DNA of 64,000 bases from Herpetosiphon aurantiacus DSM 785 (GCA_000018565.1 CP000875.1:2867199-2931198); one strand, 5' to 3'; shown: positions 36,717 to 45,471, numbered from the stretch's first letter. The notes: generated from the letters alone by a model not told the origin. Numbers and translations: made by a program.

Positions 36717-38963
36717 ATGAACCATCGTTGGTTACGATCACGTTTGCTGATCGTTTTTGTTATTTTAGGGCTGGGCCTTGGCTATTTGCCATTGCCAAGC
36801 TTTGCCAACAGCCCAAACCCAGCTGCCAGCAATTTGCATATGGCTTTCACCGCAGCTGCCGCCGAATTCCATGTACCAAGCGAAGTATTGCTAGCGCTGA
36901 GCTACAATCTTTCACGCTGGGAGCATCACGCAGGCCAGCCCAGCACCAGCGGCGGCTATGGAATCATGCATTTAACTCAAATCGATTTGAGCCATTGGCA
37001 CGCCAGCAAAGGCCTTGATTGGGCCACACTACTTAAACAACCTGACGAATTGCAAACCTTAACTCAAGCTGCCAAGCTAATCGGCCAACCACCCAGCACA
37101 TTAATCAATGATCCAGTGCAGAATATTCGCGGTGGCGCGGCGTTGTTGGCCGAATATAGCCGCAGCATCAACCCACGATTGCCCAACAATCTCGCCGATT
37201 GGTATGGCGCGGTGGTGTTGTATAGCGGCGGCAAAGAGCGTTCGACCGCGTTTGGCTTCGCCGATCGGGTCTACGCCACCTTGCAGCAAGGTGCAACTCG
37301 TAGCCTCGATAACGGCGAAGCGCTAACGTTGGCTCCAAGTACCATCACAATCAATCGCCAAAGTGCCGCTAGCTTGCAGCTGTATTTGGGTGATGATTTT
37401 CCGTTGGATTGCCCAACGACGCTCAATTGTGAAGTGATTCCAGCGGCCTATGCCTTGAATAACCCCAATGATCGCAGTGATTATGGTAACTACGATTTAG
37501 CCAATCGCCCAGCCGATGGCTTAGATTTTCGCTATATTTTGATTCATGACACCGAAATCACCTACACCCAAACCGTCAATGTGTTTCAAAATCCAGCCAC
37601 TGGTGCATCAACCCATTATGTCATTCGGGCCAGCGATGGGCATATTGCCCAAATGGTTGAGAATAAAAACGTGCCTTGGCATGCAGGCAATTGGGATGTT
37701 AACGGCCACTCGATCGGCATCGAACACGAAGGTATTGCGATTGAAGGCGCAACCTGGTATAGCGAGGCCATGTATCAAGCCTCGGCGCAACTCACCCGCT
37801 ATCTCGCCGATAAATACCAGATTCCATTAGATCGTAGCCATATTATTGGCCATGACGAGTTGCCTGGCCCGCTGCCGCAACATCAAGCAGGCATGCACTG
37901 GGACCCAGGCCCGTTTTGGGATTGGGCGCATTATATGGATTTGGTGCGTGGTGGCCCCGCACCCATCAGCAATCCCGATCCGCAGTTGGTTACCATTAAT
38001 CCCAATTTCGATAGCAATATGCCCGCTTTGACCTATTGTTATAGCAGCAACGATTGCCGCGATGTACCAACTCAAAGCGCTAATTTTCTCTATTTGCACA
38101 CGCAACCCAACGCCAACTCGCCCTTGATTACCAATCAATACATTGGCTCAACTCCGACTCACGCCAACAACTGGAGCAACAAAGTTGTTACAGGCCAAAC
38201 CTATGTTGTCGCTGATCAACAGGGCGATTGGCAGGCGATTTATTTTGGTGGCCAGAAAGCTTGGTTCCACAACCCCGATGGCTCAAATACCACGGCGGGA
38301 CAAGGGCTAAAAGTGCGACCAAAAGTTGGTCAAGCCACTATTCCAGTCTATGGGCGAGCTTACCCTGAAGCAGCTGCCTATCCTCAAGGCATTTCACCGC
38401 AGGCTATCACCCCAATTTACAGCTTACCCGCCGATAATATGGTGGTGGCAACGCAGCTTTACACCAGCACCTACTACTATTCGCCAGTCTATACCCCAAC
38501 CCTTGATCCAAGCTCACATATCGTTGTCAGCGGCCAAACCAAGTATTATCAAATTAATTTCAACCATCGTTTTGGCTTTCTTAAAGCGAGCGATGTCGAA
38601 GTGCAATCGAGCGTTCTTAGTTTGACCACGCCTAAACTTGCGCAAAGCAATCTGCATGGTACGAGCATCACCTACACCCTGACATTGCGCAACCTCAGCC
38701 AACAAACTGTGCCAATTAGCCTCAACCTCATCGGCAATACTTGGCTAACCACCATAACGAGTGCCATGCCGAACGACCTTGGGCCAAATGCCAGCCAAAC
38801 GATCACGCTGCGCGTCGATCTGCCGGCGGGGCCAAGCCCAGCGGCTGATCAAGTGTGGGTTAAAGCTCAAACCAGCGCCGACCCTGAACGCAGCGCTGTG
38901 CTCTTGCTGCATTCAAGCGCCGAAACTAATATCAACTTTTTACCGCTAATTACCAAGCAATAA
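36717..38963 (+). CDS. Secreted N-acetylmuramoyl-L-alanine amidase (Amidase_2) with transglycosylase-like N-terminus
   Basis: A protein of 748 residues with a signal peptide ending near SFANS. Residues ~40-200 resemble a lysozyme/transglycosylase-type helical domain (VPSEVLLALSYNLSRWEHH, GGYGIMHLTQIDLSHW). Residues ~260-410 are the zinc amidase: first ligand in LIHDTE, THYVIRASDGHIAQMV, GIEHEG and the later HxxxxxxxD-type site GMHWDPGPFWDW after IIGHDELPG. SH3b-like repeats follow (~430-640, VTGQTYVVADQQGDW). The last ~100 residues are beta-sandwich-like (SITYTLTLRNLS). It would cleave peptidoglycan outside the cell, for growth or for lysing other bacteria. GAGGAAG lies upstream of the ATG, and a bidirectional terminator follows. 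Confidence 0.85.
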   Translation: MNHRWLRSRLLIVFVILGLGLGYLPLPSFANSPNPAASNLHMAFTAAAAEFHVPSEVLLALSYNLSRWEHHAGQPSTSGGYGIMHLTQIDLSHWHASKGLDWATLLKQPDELQTLTQAAKLIGQPPSTLINDPVQNIRGGAALLAEYSRSINPRLPNNLADWYGAVVLYSGGKERSTAFGFADRVYATLQQGATRSLDNGEALTLAPSTITINRQSAASLQLYLGDDFPLDCPTTLNCEVIPAAYALNNPNDRSDYGNYDLANRPADGLDFRYILIHDTEITYTQTVNVFQNPATGASTHYVIRASDGHIAQMVENKNVPWHAGNWDVNGHSIGIEHEGIAIEGATWYSEAMYQASAQLTRYLADKYQIPLDRSHIIGHDELPGPLPQHQAGMHWDPGPFWDWAHYMDLVRGGPAPISNPDPQLVTINPNFDSNMPALTYCYSSNDCRDVPTQSANFLYLHTQPNANSPLITNQYIGSTPTHANNWSNKVVTGQTYVVADQQGDWQAIYFGGQKAWFHNPDGSNTTAGQGLKVRPKVGQATIPVYGRAYPEAAAYPQGISPQAITPIYSLPADNMVVATQLYTSTYYYSPVYTPTLDPSSHIVVSGQTKYYQINFNHRFGFLKASDVEVQSSVLSLTTPKLAQSNLHGTSITYTLTLRNLSQQTVPISLNLIGNTWLTTITSAMPNDLGPNASQTITLRVDLPAGPSPAADQVWVKAQTSADPERSAVLLLHSSAETNINFLPLITKQ

Positions 38964-38967
38964 ATTC

Positions 38968-39004
38968 AAAAACGCCGTCTAGTTTAGGGCTAGACGGCGT
39001 TTTT
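38968..39004. terminator. Bidirectional intrinsic terminator
   Basis: AAAAACGCCGTCTAG (38968-38982) and CTAGACGGCGTTTTT (38990-39004) form a perfect 15-bp stem with a 7-base loop. A-run and T-run arms let it work both ways. It sits exactly between the convergent amidase and P450 genes. Confidence 0.93.
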
Positions 39005-39007
39005 AGG

Positions 39008-40225
39008 TTAAAATTCGACTGGCATTTCGATCATGCCGCGAATCAGCATGCCAGGCCGCCAAATCAATTCATGAGCTGGCACTGCTAAACGTAAATTGGG
39101 CAAGCGCTGCACCAACGAATTAATCGCAATTGCGCCTTCAAGGCGGGCCAACGGTGCTCCCAAACAATAGTGAATGCCATGACCAAAAGCAATGTGGTTA
39201 TGCTCAGTCCGCGTAATATCTAGCTGATCAGGCGCGGCAAAATGCTGAGGATCACGATTGGCCGAGGTGATCACCGCTAGAATTTGCTCGCCACGCGGAA
39301 TCTTAACCCCGGCAAACTCCAGATCTTCACAAGCCCAGCGAATTGTTGAGGTTTCGACTGGGCTGTCATAACGCAGCAATTCTTCGACGGCGTTACGAAT
39401 CAGGTCGGGGGTTTCGCGCAGCAAATTCAATTGCTCAGGATGTTGTAATAAGGCCAGCATACCATTGCCAATCAAATTAACCGTGGTTTCGTGGCCAGCA
39501 ACCAACAAGAAAAACACCAGCGAAAATAATTCTTGCTCGGTCAGTTTAGCGCCAGCCTCTTCAACCTGCACCAAAGCACTGGTCAAATCGTTGGCGGGGT
39601 TGGCGCGTTTTTCTGCGAATAATTCACGCAGATAATTACCAAACTCCTCCATCTCACCCGCCATGCGCGTAAAGCGATCTGGCGAAGGATCAACAGTCAC
39701 CACCAAGCCCGACCAATAACGAAACTTTTCGCGATGATCCAGTGGAATTCCCAGCAATTCGGCAATGACGGTCAAGGGCAACGGGAAGGCATAGGCCGTC
39801 AGCAAATCGGTGCTGCGCGGGCCAGCCAGCATCGCATCGAGCAACTCATCGGCAATTTGCTGAATGCGTGGGCGGAGTTGCTCAACCAATTGCGGGGTAA
39901 AGGCCTTATGCACCATCCCACGAATGCGTGTATGGTCGGGTGGATCGAGCGCTAGCAAATGTTTAAACAACAATTGCACGACTGGTGGCATCACTGGCAT
40001 GAGCTTTTGCTCTTCAGGATTGAGCACTTTGCGCCAATTTTTGATAAATCGTGGATCTTTCAGCGCGGCTTTAACATCCTCAAAACGAGTAATCATCCAC
40101 AAACCACGACCATCGGGTAGGCTAATTCGGTGAATCGGGGCTTCGGCACGCAGAGCAGCATAGGTGGGGAAGGGGTCTTGGACGAACTGCTGATTGAATA
40201 GCTCAGCATAGGTCGAATGGATCAT
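39008..40225 (-). CDS. Cytochrome P450 (bacterial class I, CYP107-like)
   Basis: A soluble heme monooxygenase of 405 residues. Landmarks in order: I-helix LLVAGHETTVNLIG with the acid-alcohol-type ETT, K-helix ExxR in EELLR, the PSPDR and FRYWSG segments, and the heme loop FGHGIHYCLGAPLARLE whose Cys is the fifth iron ligand. It needs an external ferredoxin and reductase; none are encoded nearby. The substrate is unknown; similar P450s hydroxylate secondary metabolites, fatty acids or drugs. The start at 40225 has GAGGAG 5 bases upstream; the frame above it to 40249 is not needed. It stands alone between two terminators. Confidence 0.94.
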   Translation of the reverse strand: MIHSTYAELFNQQFVQDPFPTYAALRAEAPIHRISLPDGRGLWMITRFEDVKAALKDPRFIKNWRKVLNPEEQKLMPVMPPVVQLLFKHLLALDPPDHTRIRGMVHKAFTPQLVEQLRPRIQQIADELLDAMLAGPRSTDLLTAYAFPLPLTVIAELLGIPLDHREKFRYWSGLVVTVDPSPDRFTRMAGEMEEFGNYLRELFAEKRANPANDLTSALVQVEEAGAKLTEQELFSLVFFLLVAGHETTVNLIGNGMLALLQHPEQLNLLRETPDLIRNAVEELLRYDSPVETSTIRWACEDLEFAGVKIPRGEQILAVITSANRDPQHFAAPDQLDITRTEHNHIAFGHGIHYCLGAPLARLEGAIAINSLVQRLPNLRLAVPAHELIWRPGMLIRGMIEMPVEF

Positions 40226-40260
40226 CGATACTCCTCTACATATGATCAATCCATGGCTCT

Positions 40261-40288
40261 ATCTTAAGCTGTTTTTGATAAAGATCAA
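40261..40288 (-). promoter_or_regulatory. Possible P450 promoter with overlapping palindrome
   Basis: On the minus strand TTGATC (40288-40283) and TAAGAT (40266-40261) are -35/-10-like boxes with a 16-base spacer, 35 bases before the P450 start. The -35 box lies inside the palindrome TTGAT-CTTT-ATCAA (40275-40288), a plausible repressor site. Confidence 0.35.
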
Positions 40289-40349
40289 GTGGACAACATG
40301 CCTAAATCATGGTGTTGCGATAGGCGATGGTATGAGAGTAACAACCAAA

Positions 40350-40380
40350 AGCCCTTCTTCCATAATCTGGAAAAAGGGCT
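40350..40380 (-). terminator. Intrinsic terminator of the Tat-exported protein gene
   Basis: AGCCCTTCTTCCA (40350-40362) and TGGAAAAAGGGCT (40368-40380) pair at 12 of 13 positions around a 5-base loop. On the minus strand it is followed by TTTTGG. It lies 20 bases past the stop at 40400. Confidence 0.75.
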
Positions 40381-40399
40381 AAATCTAAGCACGTCCAGT

Positions 40400-41539
40400 T
40401 TAGATTTGGTAGGCGAGATCCTTAATTTGGGTCAGACTGGCATCCTGCAACCGCCCAGCCAAGTGCCGTTCCCGAATGTGGCAGGCCACGCCAACCAAGT
40501 GGCTCGCTCGCATAATTTGGTCGCCAAGTTTAATTCGATAGGGTTGTGGTGGCGGACGATCGGCAAAATCAACCAATTCATCAATTAAACCATCGTGGAA
40601 TGGCCATGGATAAGGATCGTTAGGATCTGGTGGTGGTCGATCGACGATATCATGCTCAAGCCAACCTGTTAGTGTGCCAGCATAGGCCGACAGCTGATTG
40701 GCCAGATCGTGAATGGTTGGGCGGATACTGTCACGCCGATAGCTGGCTTGTTCGCTATCGCTATAGCGCTCAGCAACTGCCAGTTGAATTAAACCGCGCT
40801 GCACATTCACCGCCAACTCGCGTAAATCGCAGGGAGGAATCGGAATTGGTGGTACAGGCCAATCACGGTCGTGCAAATGCAGCCAATTCGGCTGGGGATA
40901 CGGCCACCACCACGGGCAAATATCATCGTCATCAGGGAATAAGCCCGCCAAACTTGGCGCATTGATCAAGCGTTGGAACTGGGTTTGCATTTCAACCAAG
41001 GCCAAATGTTGGCTCAATTCGGCAAATTCAAGCTGTTGCGAATAAAATGCTACCGTATAGCCATCAAGGCTGCGTATAATATCCAAGATAAGTTGGCCAG
41101 CGTCGGGGATCGATTCATGGCTGAGTTGGCCGCGATAATGGCGAACACGTCGTTTGGGCCACCACCATGGCCGCGTCGGCAAACTCTCTTCGGGGTTTGG
41201 CCGATAGCTCACCAGATCGCTGGTGCCCAGTCCGATTAGCTCTTGTAGGTTACTTTCGAGATCTTTGAGGCCAATTTCGTAGACTTCGGCACTAAATGCG
41301 GGATCAGTTAGCTGCGAACTCATGGTTAGCATGGTCAGTGAGCGCAAGCAGCGAATACTGATTTTGGCACTTGGTGGCAATTCCATCGCATTGGTTGCGG
41401 TTAAGCCTGAATTGGGGGCACTCGCTGGAGCCGCTGCGGCCTGCCCGTGCTTGCCCAACACGCTACCAGCTGCAACTGCCGCCAAGCCGCTCGTCGTCAG
41501 AAACTTTCGCCGTGAATGAGGTTTGTTCAGTCCATCCAT
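40400..41539 (-). CDS. Tat-exported protein of unknown function
   Basis: A protein of 379 residues. It begins with a twin-arginine signal (SRRKFLTTSGLAAVAAGSVLG, cleavage near AAA-AP), so it is folded before export and may carry a cofactor. The mature chain is helical with Trp/Pro-rich patches: RPWWWPKRR, DDICPWWWPYPQP and PPDPNDPYPWPFHDG. No cysteines line up as a metal site, and I recognise no family. AGGAG 7 bases before the ATG at 41539 supports the start; a GTG one codon earlier is possible. It is divergent from kdpD. Confidence 0.75.
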   Translation of the reverse strand: MDGLNKPHSRRKFLTTSGLAAVAAGSVLGKHGQAAAAPASAPNSGLTATNAMELPPSAKISIRCLRSLTMLTMSSQLTDPAFSAEVYEIGLKDLESNLQELIGLGTSDLVSYRPNPEESLPTRPWWWPKRRVRHYRGQLSHESIPDAGQLILDIIRSLDGYTVAFYSQQLEFAELSQHLALVEMQTQFQRLINAPSLAGLFPDDDDICPWWWPYPQPNWLHLHDRDWPVPPIPIPPCDLRELAVNVQRGLIQLAVAERYSDSEQASYRRDSIRPTIHDLANQLSAYAGTLTGWLEHDIVDRPPPDPNDPYPWPFHDGLIDELVDFADRPPPQPYRIKLGDQIMRASHLVGVACHIRERHLAGRLQDASLTQIKDLAYQI

Positions 41540-41635
41540 CACACAACTCCTGTTGGTTAATTCGATGGCGCTAGCTTAGCTCAATATATTGCTTAAAACT
41601 TGACATTTTCTACCAACCTATTGAAGGCTTTTCCG

Positions 41636-44323
41636 ATGGAACATCAACGCCCAAATCCAGATCAACTGCTCGAACGGATTCAGAGTGCCAACCAACAAGC
41701 CCAACGCGGGCGTTTGAAGGTATTTTTTGGGGCGGCGGCAGGTGTTGGCAAAACCTATGCCATGTTGCAGGCCGCCCAACAACGCCGTGCCGAAGGCATC
41801 GATGTGCTAGTTGGCTATATTGAAACCCATGGCCGCGCCGAAACTGATGCCCTTTTGGTGGGCTTGCCTCAACTGCCAGCCTTGCAGGTTGAATATCGTG
41901 GCACAAGCTTACGCGAATTTGACCTTGATGCCGCCTTGGAACGTAAACCGAGCCTGATTTTGGTTGATGAATTGGCGCATAGTAACGCGCCCAATTTGCG
42001 CCATGCCAAACGCTGGCAAGATATTAACGAGTTGCTGCACGCTGGCATTGATGTCTATACCACAGTCAATGTGCAACATCTCGAAAGCCTGAATGATCTG
42101 GTGGCCCAAGTCACGGGGGTGATCGTGCGCGAAACGGTGCCCGATGCGGTGCTGGAATCCGCCGATGAAGTGGAATTGATCGATTTGCCACCCGATGAGT
42201 TGCTTGGGCGTTTGAATGAGGGCAAGATTTATATCGCCAGCCAAGCAGCGCAAGCGGCCCGCAATTTCTTTCGTAAAGGCAATTTGATTGCCCTGCGCGA
42301 ATTGGCGCTACGCCGCACTGCCGATCGGGTCGATGCCCAAATGCAGCGCTACCGCCATGATCACGCGATTCCTACAACATGGCCAACCCGCGAACGCTTG
42401 TTGGTAGGGGTTGGCCCAAGCCCACTTTCCGAGCGCTTGGTTCGCGCAACCCGACGCATGGCCAACGATCTCAAGGCTGAATGGCTGGTGGTGTATGTTG
42501 AAACACCCAAGCATTTGCGGCTCAGCGAGGCCGATCGCGATCGGGTGACCGCAACCTTGCGTCTCGCCGAAAGTTTGGGAGCACAAATCGTCACGCTTGG
42601 CGGAATCAATCCAGGTGAAGAGATGCTGCGCTATGCTCGCCAACGCAATGTGTCGAAAATTGTAGTCGGCAAGCCAGCCCAGCCACGTTGGCGCGAGCTG
42701 CTTTTTGGCTCGATCGTTGATCAACTGATTCGCCAGAGTGGTGAAATTGATGTGTATGTGATCAGCGGCGAGCATGACGATACCCATAAACCCAACGCCA
42801 AACCAAGCCTACAACCCCATTCGCCAAAAATAAATTATGTCAAATCGAGCGGCGTGGTGTTAGCTTGCACAATGGTTTGTTATGGCATCTTTCCGCATCT
42901 CGAATTATCGAATTTGATTATGTTGTATTTGTTGGGGGTAACGTGGGTGGCGGCGCGTTACGGACGCGGGCCTGCGATCAGCGCCTCAATTTTAAGCGTA
43001 GCAGCCTTTGATTTCTTTTTCGTCCAGCCCTATTTGACCTTCGCTGTCTCCGATGTGCAATATATTTTGACCTTCATGGTGATGTTGATTGTGGCGTTGA
43101 CGATCAGCACCTTGACCGTGCAAATTCAAGCGCAGGCCGAAACTGCCCGCCAACGCGAACGCCGCACCGCCGCGCTCTATGCCATGACCCGCGAATTTGC
43201 CAGCATTCGCGGCTTGGATAATTTGCTGCAAACAGCGGCTCAACATATTAGCAGCGTGTTTGAAGGCCAAACCGCAATCTTATTGCCCAACCCTAAGGGC
43301 CAACTGCGGCCAATTGTTGGTCAACAATGGCCATTCATCAGCGATCAACGCGAACTGATTACTGCGCAATGGGTCTATGATCATCAGCAAAAAGCTGGAA
43401 TGCACAGCGACACCTTGCCCAGTGCCCAAGCTATGTATCTGCCGCTGATTGCGACGCGCGGAGTTGTGGGAGTCTTGGCATTGCAGCCAGAACAACCACG
43501 CCGTTTGCTCGATCCCAGCCATGTGCATTTGCTCGAAACCTTTGCCAACCAAACCACTGTAGCGATCGAACGTGCTCACTTGGCCGAAGAAGCGCAAGCT
43601 GCGAGCGTGCAAATTGAAACTGAACGTATGCGGAACTCGCTGCTTAGCTCAGTTTCCCACGATTTACGCACACCTTTGGCGGCCATTAGCGGCGCTGCCA
43701 GCACCTTGCTTGATCAAACCAACCAGCTTGATCAACACATCCAACACGAATTAATTCAAACCATCGCCGATGAAGGCCAGCGACTCAATCGGTTACTAAG
43801 CAATTTGTTGGATATGACGCGACTAGAGGCTGGCGCAGTTCAAGTGCATAAAGAATGGCAAGCGCTCGAAGAAGTGTTGGGCACGGCCTTGGCACGTTTA
43901 GCCCCGCAAATCGATCAACGTTCAATCAGCATCGAGCTACCAAACCAAGCGTTTGTGCCTTTCGATAGCATTTTGATCGAGCAAGTGTTGGTTAATTTGC
44001 TGGAAAATAGCCTCAAATATAGCCCCAGCAGCAGCCCGATTGAAATTCGGGCGGTTGAACGGATTGGTTTGATCGAAGTGCAGATTGCAGATCATGGGCC
44101 TGGGATTCCCCCAAGTGCGCTTGAAACAATCTTCGAGAAATTTTTTCGGGTGCAGGCCAAACGTTCAGCCAGCAGTGGGGTTGGGTTGGGCTTGACGATT
44201 TGCCGTGGAATTATCGAGGCCCATGGTGGTACAATTTGGGCCGAAAATCGCCCAGCTGGCGGCGCAATCTTTGCCTTCACCCTGCCAATCGAAGGCCAGC
44301 CACCGCAAATTCGAGGAGAATAG
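41636..44323 (+). CDS. kdpD: Potassium-sensing histidine kinase KdpD
   Basis: A protein of 895 residues, the normal KdpD length. Residues ~20-230 are the KdpD N-terminal domain with Walker A FFGAAAGVGKTYAML and LVDELAHSNAPNLRHAKRW. A universal-stress-protein-like domain follows (~250-370). Four closely spaced membrane helices (DUF4118) lie at ~400-500, then a GAF-like domain, the HisKA box with phospho-acceptor H675 (SHDLRTPLAAISG) and the HATPase domain (N-box LVNLLENSLKYSP, GLGLTICRG). It senses low potassium or turgor and controls KdpE. The start at 41636 has GAAGG 8 bases upstream. kdpE follows after 5 bases. Confidence 0.96.
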   Translation: MEHQRPNPDQLLERIQSANQQAQRGRLKVFFGAAAGVGKTYAMLQAAQQRRAEGIDVLVGYIETHGRAETDALLVGLPQLPALQVEYRGTSLREFDLDAALERKPSLILVDELAHSNAPNLRHAKRWQDINELLHAGIDVYTTVNVQHLESLNDLVAQVTGVIVRETVPDAVLESADEVELIDLPPDELLGRLNEGKIYIASQAAQAARNFFRKGNLIALRELALRRTADRVDAQMQRYRHDHAIPTTWPTRERLLVGVGPSPLSERLVRATRRMANDLKAEWLVVYVETPKHLRLSEADRDRVTATLRLAESLGAQIVTLGGINPGEEMLRYARQRNVSKIVVGKPAQPRWRELLFGSIVDQLIRQSGEIDVYVISGEHDDTHKPNAKPSLQPHSPKINYVKSSGVVLACTMVCYGIFPHLELSNLIMLYLLGVTWVAARYGRGPAISASILSVAAFDFFFVQPYLTFAVSDVQYILTFMVMLIVALTISTLTVQIQAQAETARQRERRTAALYAMTREFASIRGLDNLLQTAAQHISSVFEGQTAILLPNPKGQLRPIVGQQWPFISDQRELITAQWVYDHQQKAGMHSDTLPSAQAMYLPLIATRGVVGVLALQPEQPRRLLDPSHVHLLETFANQTTVAIERAHLAEEAQAASVQIETERMRNSLLSSVSHDLRTPLAAISGAASTLLDQTNQLDQHIQHELIQTIADEGQRLNRLLSNLLDMTRLEAGAVQVHKEWQALEEVLGTALARLAPQIDQRSISIELPNQAFVPFDSILIEQVLVNLLENSLKYSPSSSPIEIRAVERIGLIEVQIADHGPGIPPSALETIFEKFFRVQAKRSASSGVGLGLTICRGIIEAHGGTIWAENRPAGGAIFAFTLPIEGQPPQIRGE

Positions 44324-44328
44324 CGCTT

Positions 44329-45024
44329 ATGTCAAACACAATTAACGTTTTGGTGATTGAAGATGAAGCACCCATTCGGCGTTTTTTGCGAGCTTCGCTG
44401 CCAAGCCATGGCTATCACTTGATTGAGGCTGAAAATGGCGAAGATGGCTTATTGCAAGCCGCCATGCAACGGCCCGCAATCATTATTCTCGATTTGGGTT
44501 TGCCCGACCTTGATGGCTTGCAAGTCACGCAACGGCTGCGCGAATGGACGAATACGCCGATTATTGTGCTTTCGGCGCGTGGCCGCGAGGACGATAAAAT
44601 TGCAGCCCTCGATGCGGGAGCCGATGATTATTTGACCAAGCCCTTTGGTATGGGCGAATTATTGGCGCGTTTGCGGGTAGCCTTGCGCCATTTACACCAG
44701 CATGGCGGAGAAAAAGGCGAGCCAGTATTTCAAGTTGGCGCATTACGCGTCGATTTGGTACGGCGGCAGGTGTTTGTCGCCGAGCAAGAGGTACATCTCA
44801 CCCCCAACGAATACAATTTGCTGACAACTTTAGTGCAACATGCTGGCAAAGTTATGACCCATCGCCAGCTTTTACGCGAAGTTTGGGGGCCAGCCTACAC
44901 CGAGGAAAACCACTATTTGCGGGTGTATATGGGCCAGTTGCGCCATAAACTTGAAGCTGATCCCGCCCGCCCACGCTATTTACTGACCGAGCCAGGCGTA
45001 GGCTATCGCTTGGCAATCGAATAA
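44329..45024 (+). CDS. kdpE: Response regulator KdpE
   Basis: An OmpR-family regulator of 231 residues. The receiver has E11/D12, phospho-acceptor D55 (IIILDLGLP) and Lys in DYLTKPFG. The C-terminal winged helix includes KVMTHRQLLREVWGPAYTEE. Its ribosome site GAGGAG lies within the end of kdpD, and the genes are 5 bases apart, so they are one transcript. The likely target is the row of TTGA boxes at 45283-45332, upstream of the pump genes. Confidence 0.95.
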   Translation: MSNTINVLVIEDEAPIRRFLRASLPSHGYHLIEAENGEDGLLQAAMQRPAIIILDLGLPDLDGLQVTQRLREWTNTPIIVLSARGREDDKIAALDAGADDYLTKPFGMGELLARLRVALRHLHQHGGEKGEPVFQVGALRVDLVRRQVFVAEQEVHLTPNEYNLLTTLVQHAGKVMTHRQLLREVWGPAYTEENHYLRVYMGQLRHKLEADPARPRYLLTEPGVGYRLAIE

Positions 45025-45032
45025 TTTTCGAT

Positions 45033-45076
45033 CCACGAAGATATTCTAGCCACGAATTGCACGAATTACACGAATG
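45033..45076. repeat. CACGAA-type intergenic repeats after kdpE
   Basis: The 354-bp gap 45025-45378 starts with CCACGAAGAT and then CACGAATTGCACGAATTACACGAATGG, members of the 9-base intergenic class. A GACCCCTAGCC word lies near 45173. The CCTTTTG array and the TTGA boxes follow. Confidence 0.65.
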
Positions 45077-45191
45077 GTTATTATTTTAGCCACAGATACG
45101 CACAGATGTTCAGGATTATATTACTATTCTCAACAGGACTCCCTCCATTTCCGCAGCCCATACTGATCCCTGACCCCTAGCCACTCCTTTG

Positions 45192-45280
45192 CCTTTTGCC
45201 TTTTGCCTTTTGCCTTTTGCCTTTTGCCTTTTGCCTTTTGCCTTTTGCCTTTTGCCTTTTGCCTTTTGCCTTTTGCCTTT
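45192..45280 (+). repeat. Perfect heptanucleotide array (CCTTTTG, about 12.7 copies)
   Basis: Twelve uninterrupted CCTTTTG units plus CCTTT, preceded by one 6-base variant (CCTTTG). It lies between kdpE and the pump genes, directly before the TTGA boxes. The low sequence drift suggests recent slippage, so copy number may vary between strains. It creates an artefactual open frame on the other strand. Confidence 0.95.
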
Positions 45281-45282
45281 AT

Positions 45283-45332
45283 CTTGATACTTTCTTGATC
45301 TCCTTTTGATCGATTTTGATGCCTGCTTGAGG
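45283..45332 (+). promoter_or_regulatory. Candidate KdpE operator: TTGA boxes at 10-11-bp spacing
   Basis: TTGAT begins at 45284, 45295, 45306 and 45316, and TTGAG at 45327: steps of 11, 11, 10 and 11 bases. OmpR/PhoB-family regulators bind direct repeats of this spacing, on one face of the helix. The last box (TTGAGG) could also serve as a -35 element. The first pump-operon gene starts at 45379. Assignment to KdpE is inference from position. Confidence 0.6.
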
Positions 45333-45378
45333 TCTTTTCTGGTTGAATAGATCTGTTCAAGTTTGATTGAGGTTTGTC

Positions 45379-45471
45379 ATGGATCTATGGTTTCTTGGGC
45401 TGTTTGTGGTTGTGGCGCTCCTAACTTGGGGCTTGCTACGCATGTGTGCTGCGTTGGGAGGCAATCGATGA
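45379..45471 (+). CDS. Small hydrophobic protein preceding kdpF
   Basis: A 30-residue protein, MDLWFLGLFVVVALLTWG then LLRMCAALGGNR: one membrane helix and a short basic tail. GAGG lies 6 bases before the ATG. Its stop overlaps the kdpF start (ATGA, 45468-45471), which is typical of coupled real genes and hard to explain by chance. From memory, similar short proteins ending in a Leu-Cys motif occur before kdpF in other bacteria and are usually left unannotated. It may be an extra KdpFABC subunit or a leader that couples translation; neither is shown. Confidence 0.65.
   Translation: MDLWFLGLFVVVALLTWGLLRMCAALGGNR

Noticed and set aside
42308-42787. 159-codon minus-strand frame inside kdpD
   Set aside because: It is fully antisense to the well-conserved KdpD domain and has no features of its own.
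45130-45360. Lys-rich minus-strand frame (KAKGKRQ units)
   Set aside because: It is created by the CCTTTTG heptamer array, whose length is not a multiple of a codon pattern under selection, and no ribosome site or homologue is evident.
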